This document shows positions 8,856 to 19,933 of a stretch of 64,000 nucleotides of DNA, in pieces. The DNA lies in contig JAJRXZ010000033.1 in the NCBI GenBank assembly GCA_024276015.1, positions 121,907 to 185,906 of the forward strand, in the 5' to 3' direction. The position numbers and the translations under genes were made by a program. Every line of letters starts with the position of its first letter. The first letter of the stretch is position 1. The notes under the pieces were generated by a model. It searched no databases, was not told where the DNA came from, and saw only the letters and a program-made list of their open reading frames with translations. The stretch is from Spirochaetota bacterium (GTDB lineage Bacteria; Spirochaetota; UBA4802; UBA5550).

Positions 8856-9689
8856 ATGGATAAAAAAAAGTATCCTCCTCCTATAATCCGCTCTAAAAGA
8901 TACGATGAGCCGTCGCAGTTCTTGCCTGAAAATATGCTGCGGGAAGCAAGACGTCAAAAAAATATTCCCAACGGACAGATACCGCCCATCTGCATACTTG
9001 ACCCGGACGGGGATATAGTCCGCAATCTACTGAAAGGAGGAGATGCGGAGCCTCACCCCTGCTGGGCTTGTTATCACTCCCAATTATACTGTTTCATAAA
9101 AAGAGGAATAAGGTTCGGCATAATCGGTTGTGCTGTTGGAGCTTCCTATGCGGTACTGCTTGCAGAAGAGCTATTTGCCTCAGGCTGCCGGTTCTTAATA
9201 AGCATAACCTCATCCGGTCAGATAAATGAAACGGAAAAACCTCCCTTCTTTGTTTTGATCGAAAAAGCTTTGAGGGACGAAGGAACCAGTTATCATTATC
9301 TTCTGCCTTCAGATTATTCATATATTGATAAAAAGCTGCTCAGTATGTTTAAAGGCACATTTGATAAACTCGGCTTTAATGTAAAGAGCGGCGCTACATG
9401 GACGACCGATGCCCCCTTCAGAGAAACCAAAACTGCCATTGAATACGCTCGGACACAAGGGATACTGGCAGTTGAAATGGAAGCTGCGGCTCTCTATGCT
9501 TTTGCCAAAGCGCGGGAAAAAGATGTTATCTGTTTTGCCCATGTTACAAATCGGATGGGAACTGTTGAAAACGATTTCGAAAAAGGCGAGGAAGAGGGCA
9601 GTAAAGATGCTCTTGACCTGCTGACATTAACGGCAGAGAGATGGATGGATAAAACCGCCGGGGGAAAAATCCGGGGGCAACTCAAATAG
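8856..9689 (+). CDS. Nucleoside phosphorylase (uridine phosphorylase-like)
   Basis: GAVGASYAVLLAEELFASGCRFLISITSSGQI and AVEMEAAALYAFAKAR; ATG start at 8856 preferred over TTG 8832. Confidence 0.85.
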   Translation: MDKKKYPPPIIRSKRYDEPSQFLPENMLREARRQKNIPNGQIPPICILDPDGDIVRNLLKGGDAEPHPCWACYHSQLYCFIKRGIRFGIIGCAVGASYAVLLAEELFASGCRFLISITSSGQINETEKPPFFVLIEKALRDEGTSYHYLLPSDYSYIDKKLLSMFKGTFDKLGFNVKSGATWTTDAPFRETKTAIEYARTQGILAVEMEAAALYAFAKAREKDVICFAHVTNRMGTVENDFEKGEEEGSKDALDLLTLTAERWMDKTAGGKIRGQLK

Positions 9690-9702
9690 AACAGCGTCGA
9701 TA

Positions 9703-10086
9703 CTATGGTTTACTTTCAGCAAGCAGTTCCTCTTCGATTTCCTCAAGCATTCCCTTTATCTTCCGTTCATTTAAAGGTTTATGGAATAATCCCTTATACG
9801 GCGTTTTCATGATTCTCTCTTCAATTTTCCGATTGCTCAATGCAGTAAGGAAAACAACATTCAGACTTTTTATATGTTTTCGGCACATTTCAACAACTTC
9901 AATACCGTCAATATCATCAAGAAGTATTATATCCATAAATACCAGGTCAGGCTTCAAAGCGATGATCTCCTTAATCGCTTCCTCGCCGCAGCCGGTATTT
10001 CCAATAACTTTATGACCGTATCTTTCCAGTATCATCTTGAGATGCATATATGTAACTTTTTCATCCTCAACAATATAGATATCCAT
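9703..10086 (-). CDS. Response regulator (receiver domain)
   Basis: IYIVEDEKVTYMHLKMILE...PDLVFMDIIL. Confidence 0.9.
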   Translation of the reverse strand: MDIYIVEDEKVTYMHLKMILERYGHKVIGNTGCGEEAIKEIIALKPDLVFMDIILLDDIDGIEVVEMCRKHIKSLNVVFLTALSNRKIEERIMKTPYKGLFHKPLNERKIKGMLEEIEEELLAESKP

Positions 10087-11363
10087 TATCCACTCTCCTT
10101 AAGTTTGAACATAATCTCATAAACAAGCCCGTCACTATTTGAAATTTTAAGTTTCCCCCCAATCTGTTCAGTAAGATTACGGATTAGAGTAAATCCAAGA
10201 GAACCGTTGTTGTTTAGAAACTTTTTTTGATCTATATCCGGTATGCCTATCCCGTTATCGCTAATCCTGAGCATTATGAATCTATTATCCTCTATTGATA
10301 CTTTAATCTCTATATTGCCTTTCATATCTCCGGGGAATGCATGTTTATATGCATTTGAAATGATCTCATTTATTATAAGTCCTATTGGTATGGCATCATC
10401 AATTTTTATATTAATGGTTCCTTTATGATGAAAGCTTATGCTAACCTTATCCATATCATAAAATTCGTTAAGGTTTTCAGATAACTTCTTTATATATTCA
10501 TGAAGCGGCATAAATGAAATACTTTCTGTATTATAAAGGAGTTCATGTGTCAATGCCATTACGCTTATACGCGTTCTGGATGCGATCAAGCCTTCTACTC
10601 TGTCATCTGCTCTATTGCTGCAGTCGAGTGAATCTTCAATTTTATACTGCTGAAGCGCAAGAAGACTTTCAATTATCTGCATATTATTTTTTACACGGTG
10701 ATGAATCTCTTTTAAAAGTATCTCCTTTACTTCTGCAGCTTTCTTAAGATTTTTATAATCTCTGGCCCGATGTTTTTCATACCTGATCATTAGAGAGCTT
10801 ACTATTGCCAAAGCTATGATAATAAGTGCCATCAGTACTTTAAAACTCATGCTGGAAGCTCTGAGATGAGCCAATGCATCGGCGCTGATCAAAGCCAAAG
10901 TCTTTTTAATGATCAGACTTACTTCATGTCCATACTCATCTGTTTTTATATCTATTTCAGAACCGGACAATACTTCTTCAGTAAGGTTTGCTCTTTTATG
11001 TATCTGTTCCTTTAATACTATTAAGTTATTTATTATTTTTCCAACAAAAAGTTTAATTGTATTATGCCTGCCATTGGAATCAATGGTTCCATAATGATGT
11101 TCAGCCGGTTCAATTATATTAGCAGCCAGCTGCTTTGCTTTATCAAGATGATCATATATTATATCCGATGATATATCTTTGTTCCTGGAAATCATCTCCT
11201 TATACAACAGGCGAGCCCGGAGGCATTCTATTTCTATTTCTTTTAAATTTCCCAGAACAGGGTATACTTCCTCTATAGTATCCTCATGTTTTGTATGAGT
11301 ATATACGCCAAGAACAGTTGAAATAAAAGCAATTATGAAAAGTACTAATAACAGCTTTTTCAT
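10086..11363 (-). CDS. Membrane sensor histidine kinase (HisKA_2 type)
   Basis: ILLKEIHHRVKNNMQIIESLLALQ, PIGLIINEIISNAYKHAF, ISDNGIGI; overlaps the response regulator gene by 1 nt. Confidence 0.9.
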   Translation of the reverse strand: MKKLLLVLFIIAFISTVLGVYTHTKHEDTIEEVYPVLGNLKEIEIECLRARLLYKEMISRNKDISSDIIYDHLDKAKQLAANIIEPAEHHYGTIDSNGRHNTIKLFVGKIINNLIVLKEQIHKRANLTEEVLSGSEIDIKTDEYGHEVSLIIKKTLALISADALAHLRASSMSFKVLMALIIIALAIVSSLMIRYEKHRARDYKNLKKAAEVKEILLKEIHHRVKNNMQIIESLLALQQYKIEDSLDCSNRADDRVEGLIASRTRISVMALTHELLYNTESISFMPLHEYIKKLSENLNEFYDMDKVSISFHHKGTINIKIDDAIPIGLIINEIISNAYKHAFPGDMKGNIEIKVSIEDNRFIMLRISDNGIGIPDIDQKKFLNNNGSLGFTLIRNLTEQIGGKLKISNSDGLVYEIMFKLKESG

Positions 11364-11491
11364 TTGTTATAAGGTATTTCCCATGTCTATAGAACCTGTA
11401 AACCCGCCGATTCGAAAGAAAAAATCACTTTTAAAGCTCTTGCACATTCGGCAATGTCATCATGCAAAACTGACCTGCAACATTTTGTTAG

Positions 11492-11530
11492 CCATACCGT
11501 ATATGTTGTTTTACATCATATACGGTATGG
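11492..11530. repeat. 14-bp perfect inverted repeat (hairpin) downstream of the octaheme cytochrome gene
   Basis: CCATACCGTATATG-11 nt-CATATACGGTATGG; no clear U-tract. Confidence 0.6.
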
Positions 11531-11616
11531 GCTGTATACACCGAATTTTCAAATACTTCATCCTGCCGGAATTCCCGGCTCAGTGCGTGTTTTTTTATTC
11601 CATACAGCCAATTGTT

Positions 11617-13044
11617 TTACCTGCCGCCAAATTTCTTCGGATCACCTTTATATCCAAGTGCTTTCCAGTTGAGCCTTCCTTTTTCGCTATGGCAATCATT
11701 ACAATCAAGAGCTTCCGATTTTGGCGCTACCATATGGTTAATGGGCCACAGCATCTCTGTTTTTATCCATCCGTATGAGCCCGAATAGGGAAGACCTGCC
11801 TGTTTCATGCCTGATCTGAACGATCTATTCCAGTCCCAAGTTTTCCAGAATCCGCCCTTGCCGAAGAGATGAGGGACAATAAGCCTTTTATTTACTTTGT
11901 CATAGGCCTGTATGCCTCTCATTACTTTAAAAGGCATAATTCTTGCTTTAGGATCCTTAATACTTCCATGCTGCCTGTTAAAAACGAATACTTTATTCGG
12001 ATCTTTGATTTTATCTCCTATAATATGAGAATCCTGTTTACCATTGTACCAGAAGTATTCCGGAACAACATTCTTTTCCCACCTGAAAGAGCCTTTTTTC
12101 TTATGCCATGTGAGCTTGCCATATTTATCTTTGGTCATTTTCCTGTTTTCTCCGGCTGTTGACCAGTCCCACCACATTTTTGTAGGCTGCGCCCTTGCAA
12201 ATTCCGGTATATGACAGGTCTGACATGCAACAGATGACAAGTGTTTGTTTAAAGTATCATTTTCATGTACCTTATCCTTGTGACAATCAGTGCACCCTAA
12301 ATGATTTGCTCCCAGAGCAAGAGAGGCGTGAAGAGCCCCCATAATATTATGGCTTTCAGATTTATGACACTTTGTACATGAAAAATTCATTCCTCCCATA
12401 TGAACATCCAGATCCTTATCAGGAGATTTTAAACCGGAATCAAGATCCCCATGCTTGACAGCATCGCCGCCCCCGCCATAGAAATGACAGGTACCGCAAT
12501 TATTTCTGGTTGGCTTGCCTACATTTCGGGCAATTTTTTCATAATCCGGTGGAAAGAAGGTCTTCTTTTTCATAAAAACCGTTTTTTTAGTTACCGGATA
12601 ACCTGCTTTAGTTGGAAATTTCTTATATGTCCCTGTCCGGTCATGACAAACAAGGCAATCGATATTCTCTTTTTTTGTAAAATCGAAACTCTTATCCTTC
12701 CAGCCGTATCCGATATGACAGCTTGTACATCTTGGCCAGTTAGAAATAACAGCAACACAATAGTTGTTTAAAATATTTGCTTTCCCAATACGTACTCTTT
12801 TATATCCCCTTTTTACTTTTTTTGAACTAAGCCAGTTCCAGTGCTGGGTTTTGAGGATATCATCCCCCACCTCTTCATGACACTGGAGGCATTTTTTTGT
12901 AACATCCTGCGGCGTTTTAAAGGGCCCTTTAATCTGCGAATGATCCGGAATTTTTTCTACAACGGAACCCTTCATACCGCAGGACACCGATAATATAAAA
13001 GCCGCTATAATAATCAACAATTTTAATAAAACTCTCATAAGCAA
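11617..13044 (-). CDS. Octaheme c-type cytochrome, tetrathionate reductase (OTR) family lipoprotein
   Basis: Eight CXXCH motifs (CLQCH, CTSCH, CLVCH, CGTCH, CTKCH, CTDCH, CQTCH, CNDCH); RCTSCHIGYGWKDKSFDFT...DCLVCHDRTGTYKK signature; lipobox-like ILSVSC. Confidence 0.9.
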   Translation of the reverse strand: MLMRVLLKLLIIIAAFILSVSCGMKGSVVEKIPDHSQIKGPFKTPQDVTKKCLQCHEEVGDDILKTQHWNWLSSKKVKRGYKRVRIGKANILNNYCVAVISNWPRCTSCHIGYGWKDKSFDFTKKENIDCLVCHDRTGTYKKFPTKAGYPVTKKTVFMKKKTFFPPDYEKIARNVGKPTRNNCGTCHFYGGGGDAVKHGDLDSGLKSPDKDLDVHMGGMNFSCTKCHKSESHNIMGALHASLALGANHLGCTDCHKDKVHENDTLNKHLSSVACQTCHIPEFARAQPTKMWWDWSTAGENRKMTKDKYGKLTWHKKKGSFRWEKNVVPEYFWYNGKQDSHIIGDKIKDPNKVFVFNRQHGSIKDPKARIMPFKVMRGIQAYDKVNKRLIVPHLFGKGGFWKTWDWNRSFRSGMKQAGLPYSGSYGWIKTEMLWPINHMVAPKSEALDCNDCHSEKGRLNWKALGYKGDPKKFGGR

Positions 13045-13422
13045 GCCTCCTGGTATTATATTCTATAATATATTTTTTATATATCACCCAATATAATACT
13101 CCGGCTTCCAAGTCAAGAATTATTTATCAGTTTCTTAAATTATATAATTAAAATTTACTAATTTACTTTATTTCTCAAAGCACAGCTATGGGTCTGCTTA
13201 ATTTCGAATTGCTGTACTTCAAACTTGAATTCGGGTTTTTTCGTTCTCGTCCGTGAGATAATTTCTTGACATTTCAGGACTGAATGAAAAGTTGAACTAG
13301 TAGAATACAATTCAAAATAAAATATTTGATCATTTTCATAAAGTAAATACCCCGAATTTAAAATATAAATATTATAAAATTAAATTCAGGTCTGTGGAAA
13401 TCAAAAACAGGTATTATAGAGA

Positions 13423-14784
13423 ATGATAGATGTTCCTAAATTTTATCCTATCTTTAAAAATGAAATTGAAAATATCAATGAAAACCCTGATTTTTCAGGG
13501 ATATGTTATATCAGACTTGAAAAAGAGATCCATGAGCCTCTGGATATACTTAGAGTAACCTCTTCTTATGACATTCCGGAACTCCTTTTTTTTAAAGACA
13601 AAAACAGCATAAATCAATTTGGCGGATTAGACAGCTCTCTGGTCATTAAAGATAAAAAACCGGAGCAGATATTCCCAAAGCTAAACAGAATTCTCGATAT
13701 TGATAAAAGAATAAGACTTTTCGGAGGATTCAGCTTCTCTCATGATTATACAGTGCCGGAGGAATGGAAAGACTTCAATAACTGCAGGTTTACTCTGCCT
13801 TTTATAGAAATACATAAGAAAGGGAAAAACTCACTCGTTATACTGAACTTTTACAGCGAATCCAATCCTACAATTAAAGAGATAAAATCTCATATAAAGA
13901 AAAAGCTTCTATCCATTGACTCAAGAATTTTAAAAAGCAAACCGGCAGGGAGGTTTGAAAGCGATGAAGAGATCCTTATCCCTGAAAAAGAAGAATGGGT
14001 AAGGATCATTAACAATTCGTTGAAGTTAATAAAGGAAAAAAAAATAGAAAAGATAGTACTTTCCAGAAAAAAGATAATCAGAAATAAAAATTTCTGGAAT
14101 TTATATGCCATATTGAATAAATTAAACAACCTTCGCGAAGAATCTTTTCTATTTTTTTATAAAATAAACAGTGACCTTGCCTTTCTTGGAAGATCGCCGG
14201 AAAGGCTTTTTAAAATCAAGAAGAATACACTAACGGCTGAAGCAATAGCAGGCACAAGACCAAGAGGCATTGATCCCCGGAATGATAAGATGTGGGAAGA
14301 ACAGTTGATCAGCTCTCCCAAAGAACTTGAAGAACACAGAATCGTTTCACGTTTCATTAAAGAACGGATGGGAAATTTCTGTACCGACTTAAAAACGATT
14401 AAGAACGAATCCGTATTAAAACTGCAAAACCTTCAGCATATTATAACACAGTATTCGGGAACAATAAAAAATAACCTGAACTTTCAGGATATTATAAACT
14501 CATTCCATCCGTCTCCGGCAGTGGGCGGCCACCCTCAGGCAACTGTTCACAAGGTTATACCGCGGCTTGAACCCTACCACAGAGGTTGGTATGCGGCGCC
14601 CATAGGATGGATAAGGAAGGGAGAAGGGAACTTTGCTGTAGCGATCCGCTCGGCTCTGATAAACGGGAAAGACCTTCACATCTATGCCGGAGCCGGAATT
14701 GTACTGCAGTCCGACCCGAGAGCGGAATGGAACGAAACAGACAACAAGATGGATAATTTTCTCAACGGCCTTGGAGAACTTTAA
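13423..14784 (+). CDS. menF: Isochorismate synthase
   Basis: AEAIAGTRPRGIDPRNDKMWEEQLISSPKELEEHRIV, PSPAVGGHPQ, GAGIVLQSDPRAEWNETDNKMDNF. Confidence 0.93.
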   Translation: MIDVPKFYPIFKNEIENINENPDFSGICYIRLEKEIHEPLDILRVTSSYDIPELLFFKDKNSINQFGGLDSSLVIKDKKPEQIFPKLNRILDIDKRIRLFGGFSFSHDYTVPEEWKDFNNCRFTLPFIEIHKKGKNSLVILNFYSESNPTIKEIKSHIKKKLLSIDSRILKSKPAGRFESDEEILIPEKEEWVRIINNSLKLIKEKKIEKIVLSRKKIIRNKNFWNLYAILNKLNNLREESFLFFYKINSDLAFLGRSPERLFKIKKNTLTAEAIAGTRPRGIDPRNDKMWEEQLISSPKELEEHRIVSRFIKERMGNFCTDLKTIKNESVLKLQNLQHIITQYSGTIKNNLNFQDIINSFHPSPAVGGHPQATVHKVIPRLEPYHRGWYAAPIGWIRKGEGNFAVAIRSALINGKDLHIYAGAGIVLQSDPRAEWNETDNKMDNFLNGLGEL

Positions 14785-16535
14785 TGTCTAAAACCCTGCT
14801 GAACCAGAACATAAATATGATCTGGGCATCGCTTATTATTGACGAGCTGATTAAAAACAGTATCTGCAAATTCTTCGTATCCCCGGGCAACAGAAATGCG
14901 CCTTTAATAAGCGCCCTCGCATATAACAACAGAGCGGTAAAGATCACATCAATTGACGAAAGAGCTGCAGGATATATGGCTCTGGGACATGCAAAAGCCA
15001 CCGGAACTCCCGGTGTACTGGTATGCACATCCGGGACAGCTCTGTCAAACTACTATCCTTCTGTGATAGAAGCATTCCGCGACTGTCTCCCAATGATAAT
15101 TATCAGCGCAGACAGACCTCCGGAGCTGACCGGAAGCGATGCCAACCAGACAATAGACCAGATAAATATTTTCGGCAAGTTCTGCCTTGACAACCTGAAC
15201 CTGCCCTGCCCCACAGAAGAATATCCGCTGCGAGCTCTTCTGTCAAAGATCAGCCATCTCGTTAATATCAAGGAGGGGCCTGTTCACATCAATTGCAGAT
15301 TCAGGGACCCCCTTATCCCGGAAATCAACAGTGGAAAAACAATATCAAAGGCTTACATAGAAGAAGCAAAATCAATCTTTGATAATGACAGCCCTCTGTT
15401 AAATTATTCAAGGACAAAGAGAACTCCGGAAAGCCTGTCTGAGATCAACCGGTTACTCAACAAAACGGAGAGAGGCATACTTATAATAGGGAGGCTGCAC
15501 CCCTTTGAAGATAAAAAGACTCTTCTGGATTTTTCCGAAAAATTGAAGTGGCCTCTTTTCTGCGATATAGGTTCCTCGCTCAAATTTTCAACCGGCACCG
15601 ATAGTGTTATCCCCTTCTTGGACCATCCTGAGATCATAAGGATAATAAATGATTATTCGCCCCATACGATCCTTCATCTCGGATACGGGCTGGTGTCAAA
15701 GCACTTTTATGAAAATATACTGAAAAAGAATAAAACCGCATATATTCAGGTAAATCCGGGCGAAAAACTGCAGGACCCCGCCCACAGGCTCAATTATAAA
15801 GTAACTGCCCAAGTATCCGAATTTATTAAGAAGGTAGAAATAGCCCATGAAAGGCCACTGGATCATGCCAAAAGAGATCAACTCCTTGATTCAATCAATT
15901 TGGTCAACTTGAAACTTAAAGAAACCGCAGTATACAATAGTCTCACATTCCCTCTCATAGCAGATATTATTACATCGCTTATTCCGGACGGCAGCGCATT
16001 GTTTCTGGGCAACTCCTTAACCGTAAGAGAATTTGACAGGATAACATTAAAGGATAAAAAAGATATCACCGTAGTAGCCAACAGAGGCGTCAGCGGAATT
16101 GAAGGCAGCATTGCAACATCAATAGGATATGCGGATTCATCCGGTAAAAGGACCACATCCGTACTGGGAGATGTGGCTTTTCTGCACGACATGAATTCGC
16201 TGATCTATTTCAACAACACTGAGTCCCCTCTTATCCTGATAATAATTAATAATGGAGGAGGGAGGATTTTCGAACGGCTGCCCGTTAAGAGTTTCCCGAA
16301 AATTCTTGATCCTTTGATGCTGACCCCGCATAATTACAGCTTTAAACTGCTCGCAGAACAGTTTGGTATCCCCTATTATTTCGTTTCAAAACCGGATGAA
16401 TTAAATAAAAATTATGAAATTGCTTTACAAAAAAATGATAATGCATTAATTGAGGTCATTTTAGCAAACAGCGACGATCTTGATCTTTTTTATAAGAGGA
16501 ATAATATTAAAATCACTTATAGGAGAATAGAATGA
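14784..16535 (+). CDS. menD: 2-succinyl-5-enolpyruvyl-6-hydroxy-3-cyclohexene-1-carboxylate synthase
   Basis: [47 protein letters not shown]; ThDP enzyme; between menF and menB. Confidence 0.95.
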   Translation: MSKTLLNQNINMIWASLIIDELIKNSICKFFVSPGNRNAPLISALAYNNRAVKITSIDERAAGYMALGHAKATGTPGVLVCTSGTALSNYYPSVIEAFRDCLPMIIISADRPPELTGSDANQTIDQINIFGKFCLDNLNLPCPTEEYPLRALLSKISHLVNIKEGPVHINCRFRDPLIPEINSGKTISKAYIEEAKSIFDNDSPLLNYSRTKRTPESLSEINRLLNKTERGILIIGRLHPFEDKKTLLDFSEKLKWPLFCDIGSSLKFSTGTDSVIPFLDHPEIIRIINDYSPHTILHLGYGLVSKHFYENILKKNKTAYIQVNPGEKLQDPAHRLNYKVTAQVSEFIKKVEIAHERPLDHAKRDQLLDSINLVNLKLKETAVYNSLTFPLIADIITSLIPDGSALFLGNSLTVREFDRITLKDKKDITVVANRGVSGIEGSIATSIGYADSSGKRTTSVLGDVAFLHDMNSLIYFNNTESPLILIIINNGGGRIFERLPVKSFPKILDPLMLTPHNYSFKLLAEQFGIPYYFVSKPDELNKNYEIALQKNDNALIEVILANSDDLDLFYKRNNIKITYRRIE

Positions 16536-17356
16536 CTAAAAAATTTGACTGGATAAAAGCAAAAGACTACAAAGAAATATTGTATCACAAATATAATGGT
16601 ATTGCTAAGATCAGCATTAACAGACCCGAAGTACATAATGCCTTTACGCCGTTAACAGTAAAGGAGATGATAAATGCCCTTGATGATGCGCGAAACGATC
16701 CTAAGATCGGCGTAATAATCTTTACAGGAGAAGGAGGAAAGGCATTCTGTTCGGGCGGAGACCAGAGAGTGCGGGGAAATGCGGGTTATGTAGACAGCGA
16801 AGGTATCTCCAGATTGAATGTTCTTGATCTTCAGAAGGATATCAGGTCCTGCCCCAAACCTGTTATTGCCATGGTGGCAGGTTATGCTATCGGAGGCGGC
16901 CATGTGCTTCACCTTGTTTGCGACCTTACAATTGCAGCCCACAATGCCGTTTTCGGCCAGACAGGTCCCAAAGTGGGCTCATTTGACGGCGGTTTTGGAG
17001 CCAGTTACATGGCAGATGTAGTGGGAGCAAAAAAAGCCAGGGAAATATGGTTCCTCTGCAGGCAGTACAGCGCAGAAGAAGCCCTTGATATGAAACTTGT
17101 CAACACAGTGGTTCCTCTGGAAAGGCTCGAAGAAGAAACCGTAAAATGGTGCGAAGAAATATTGCAGCATTCCCCTCTTGCCCTGAGATGTTTAAAAGCC
17201 GGATTTAATGCAGGCACAGACGGACAGGCCGGGATTCAGGAACTGGCAGGCGCTTCAACACTTCTCTTCTATATGACCGAAGAGGGACAGGAAGGGAAAA
17301 ATGCTTTTCTGGAAAAGAGAAAACCGAAATTTAACAGATTTCCCAAACTGCCGTGA
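16532..17356 (+). CDS. menB: 1,4-dihydroxy-2-naphthoyl-CoA synthase
   Basis: Crotonase fold: [44 protein letters not shown]. Confidence 0.95.
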   Translation: MTKKFDWIKAKDYKEILYHKYNGIAKISINRPEVHNAFTPLTVKEMINALDDARNDPKIGVIIFTGEGGKAFCSGGDQRVRGNAGYVDSEGISRLNVLDLQKDIRSCPKPVIAMVAGYAIGGGHVLHLVCDLTIAAHNAVFGQTGPKVGSFDGGFGASYMADVVGAKKAREIWFLCRQYSAEEALDMKLVNTVVPLERLEEETVKWCEEILQHSPLALRCLKAGFNAGTDGQAGIQELAGASTLLFYMTEEGQEGKNAFLEKRKPKFNRFPKLP

Positions 17357-17384
17357 TAAGATAATACTATGTGAACTTCTCTTT

Positions 17385-18509
17385 ATGGAAATCAAGAATA
17401 TTTCAATTTTCCACTATGATATACCGCTTACTGAAAAAATAAAGATCTCCGGGCGCACTATCGAATCCAGAAAAGGCTATCTTCTTATTCTCGAAGACGA
17501 AAAAGGCAGCAGAGGATATGGGGAGATCTCCCCCCTGCCCGGTTTTGACACTGTCTCAATGAAAGCCTGCTTTGAAGAACTTGCAGCCTTTAAAAGAACC
17601 CTTGCCGGCCAAGAGTTTTCCGTTGGAAGGATCAATTTTCACTCCGACTTTTTTGCGCTCTTTAAAACAGATAAACAGTATAATCCTCCGGTTAAAACAG
17701 GGATAGAATGCGCTCTGTTAATGTTACTGTTAAATTCCGGCAATAAAGATGCGTTGAATAAATTCAACTTTAACAGCAGCGATATCAGAGTAAAACTTAA
17801 CGGGCTTTATAATCCTTCACCCGGAAAGTCCCGCAAAAGACAGCTTCTCTACCTCAAAGATTCCGGTTTCAAAACAATAAAAATAAAGATCGGAAGAATG
17901 CCGCAGGATATGGAGATAAAGAGGATCAGAGAACTATACGATTTTTTTAACAAAAATATCACAATAAGACTCGATGGGAACCGTTCGCTTAAGTATAGTG
18001 ACTATATGAATTATTACAGGTCTCTGAATGACATAAATATTGAATATGTTGAAGAACCTCTTGCGCCTGACCAGACGGCATCTTATGAAAAAAAAGAAAT
18101 AAAATGGCCTCTGGCTCTTGATGAATCTGTTATCGGTTTTATTGATCCCTGCGATCCTTCTGTGAAGGATATTCCCCCCTATGTTGATACAGTAGTTCTA
18201 AAACCGACATATATTGCGGGACTTCACAACATTATTAAATTTATTGCAGAAGCCAATAGGGCCAATATAAAAATCACACTAAGCTCCGCATTTAACACGG
18301 GCATTACAATAGCGATACTCTCTCTTATAACAGGCTTAATAGATAATCATTCCAAAAGGCCGCACGGCTTTGACACATACAAATACATGAAAAAAGATAT
18401 TATAAATAACAGACTTCACATCAGGAACGGAACAATGTTTATACCGGGATCTTTTTTTACAGAGGGTCCCCATATAAACTTTAAAATGCTCAGAGAGGTT
18501 GACCTGTGA
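17385..18509 (+). CDS. menC: o-Succinylbenzoate synthase
   Basis: Enolase-superfamily pattern (TIKIKIGR, IRLDGNRSL, YVEEPL, LALDES); operon position; start reassigned to internal ATG 17385. Confidence 0.9.
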   Translation: MEIKNISIFHYDIPLTEKIKISGRTIESRKGYLLILEDEKGSRGYGEISPLPGFDTVSMKACFEELAAFKRTLAGQEFSVGRINFHSDFFALFKTDKQYNPPVKTGIECALLMLLLNSGNKDALNKFNFNSSDIRVKLNGLYNPSPGKSRKRQLLYLKDSGFKTIKIKIGRMPQDMEIKRIRELYDFFNKNITIRLDGNRSLKYSDYMNYYRSLNDINIEYVEEPLAPDQTASYEKKEIKWPLALDESVIGFIDPCDPSVKDIPPYVDTVVLKPTYIAGLHNIIKFIAEANRANIKITLSSAFNTGITIAILSLITGLIDNHSKRPHGFDTYKYMKKDIINNRLHIRNGTMFIPGSFFTEGPHINFKMLREVDL

Positions 18510-19933
18510 TCATTGACTTTATAGAGGGAAAATATTTCAACCTTGATAAACTTCTTGATACCTACAGCAACAACATTGCAATTGCAGCACCATCGGGGAA
18601 TATCAGATACAGGGATATAAAGAATATTCTTGTAAATGCCTCAGCCGCTTTGAAAAATTCCGGAATAAAAAAAGGCCAAAAAATAGCGCTGTATAAAGAA
18701 AATTCGGCAGCTCACCTCATCTTAATGCTTCTGTCATGGATCATGGACTTTATATATGTGCCGCTGAATTTCAAAACACCCATAGGGGAAACCCTTGAGA
18801 AGATGGATCATGATTTTATCTTTTGTGACGCAATAATAAATAACTCTGATAATAAGATCCTGAAGACAGATATTATTTTTGAAGAGGATCCAGACACAGG
18901 CAGGAAATCCCATCTAAAAAGAATAGATACAGGCAGAGAAACCACAATTGTTTACACATCGGGAAGCACAGGTACTCCCAAAGGAGTTGTTCATACTGTG
19001 GGAAATTATATTTACAGCTCCATTGGGACAATAGAACACCTCAAAATGAACAGCACCGACAGGTGGATACAAAGTCTTCCCCTCTATCACGCAGGAGGCA
19101 TCCTGATCTTCATAAGAACGCTCCTTTGCGGAGGAACAACAGTTCTTCCTATGGATATGAAGGATATAACTCCTGAGATACTTGATAATAGAAGCACTAT
19201 TATCTCCCTTGTGCCCACTCAGCTTATCCGCCTAATTGAAAACGGCATGATAGTAGAATCGCTCCGTTCATTCAAAGCCATATTGCTGGGAGGCGCTCCC
19301 GCGCCGAAATGGCTTATTGAAAGATCCATTGCTCTGGAACTCCCGGTAATAATAACTTACGGCTCAACCGAATCCTGCGCTCAGGTTACGGCTCTGAAGC
19401 TTCTTGAGAACAGAAACATAATACATACGGTAGGAAAACCGCTGAAATACAGAGAGATCAACATTGATGCAAACAGAATAATTATTGGCGGACCCACACT
19501 CTTTAAGTATTATTTAATTGATAAGAAAAAAATCTTTCCATTTGAAAAAAATGGTATGTTCATCACTTCCGATTCCGGCAGATTAGACAGCCAGGGGAAT
19601 CTTATATTATGCGGCAGAAGAGATAATGTTTTTATTTCCGGAGGAGAGAATATCAATCCTCACGAAATTGAGGGCGCCCTCCTTGCAATAGAAAAAATCT
19701 CAACAGCAATTGTTATGCCTGTGGAACATAAAGAATTCGGAATGGTGCCCTGGGCATTTATTGAAACATGCGGCATGGTAAATAAAGACAGCGTCAAAGC
19801 CGAACTGAAGAAAAAACTTCCGTCTTATAAAATCCCTAAAAGGATCGTTATTTTAAATGAAATGGCCGATAGAAACAACATGAAATACAGCCGGGCTCAA
19901 ATAGAAAAAATAGCGGCGCGCATGTTAAAGTGA
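18506..19933 (+). CDS. menE: o-Succinylbenzoate-CoA ligase
   Basis: AMP-binding motif TIVYTSGSTGTPKGVVHT, ITYGSTESCAQ; GTG start overlapping menC. Confidence 0.92.
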   Translation: MIIDFIEGKYFNLDKLLDTYSNNIAIAAPSGNIRYRDIKNILVNASAALKNSGIKKGQKIALYKENSAAHLILMLLSWIMDFIYVPLNFKTPIGETLEKMDHDFIFCDAIINNSDNKILKTDIIFEEDPDTGRKSHLKRIDTGRETTIVYTSGSTGTPKGVVHTVGNYIYSSIGTIEHLKMNSTDRWIQSLPLYHAGGILIFIRTLLCGGTTVLPMDMKDITPEILDNRSTIISLVPTQLIRLIENGMIVESLRSFKAILLGGAPAPKWLIERSIALELPVIITYGSTESCAQVTALKLLENRNIIHTVGKPLKYREINIDANRIIIGGPTLFKYYLIDKKKIFPFEKNGMFITSDSGRLDSQGNLILCGRRDNVFISGGENINPHEIEGALLAIEKISTAIVMPVEHKEFGMVPWAFIETCGMVNKDSVKAELKKKLPSYKIPKRIVILNEMADRNNMKYSRAQIEKIAARMLK

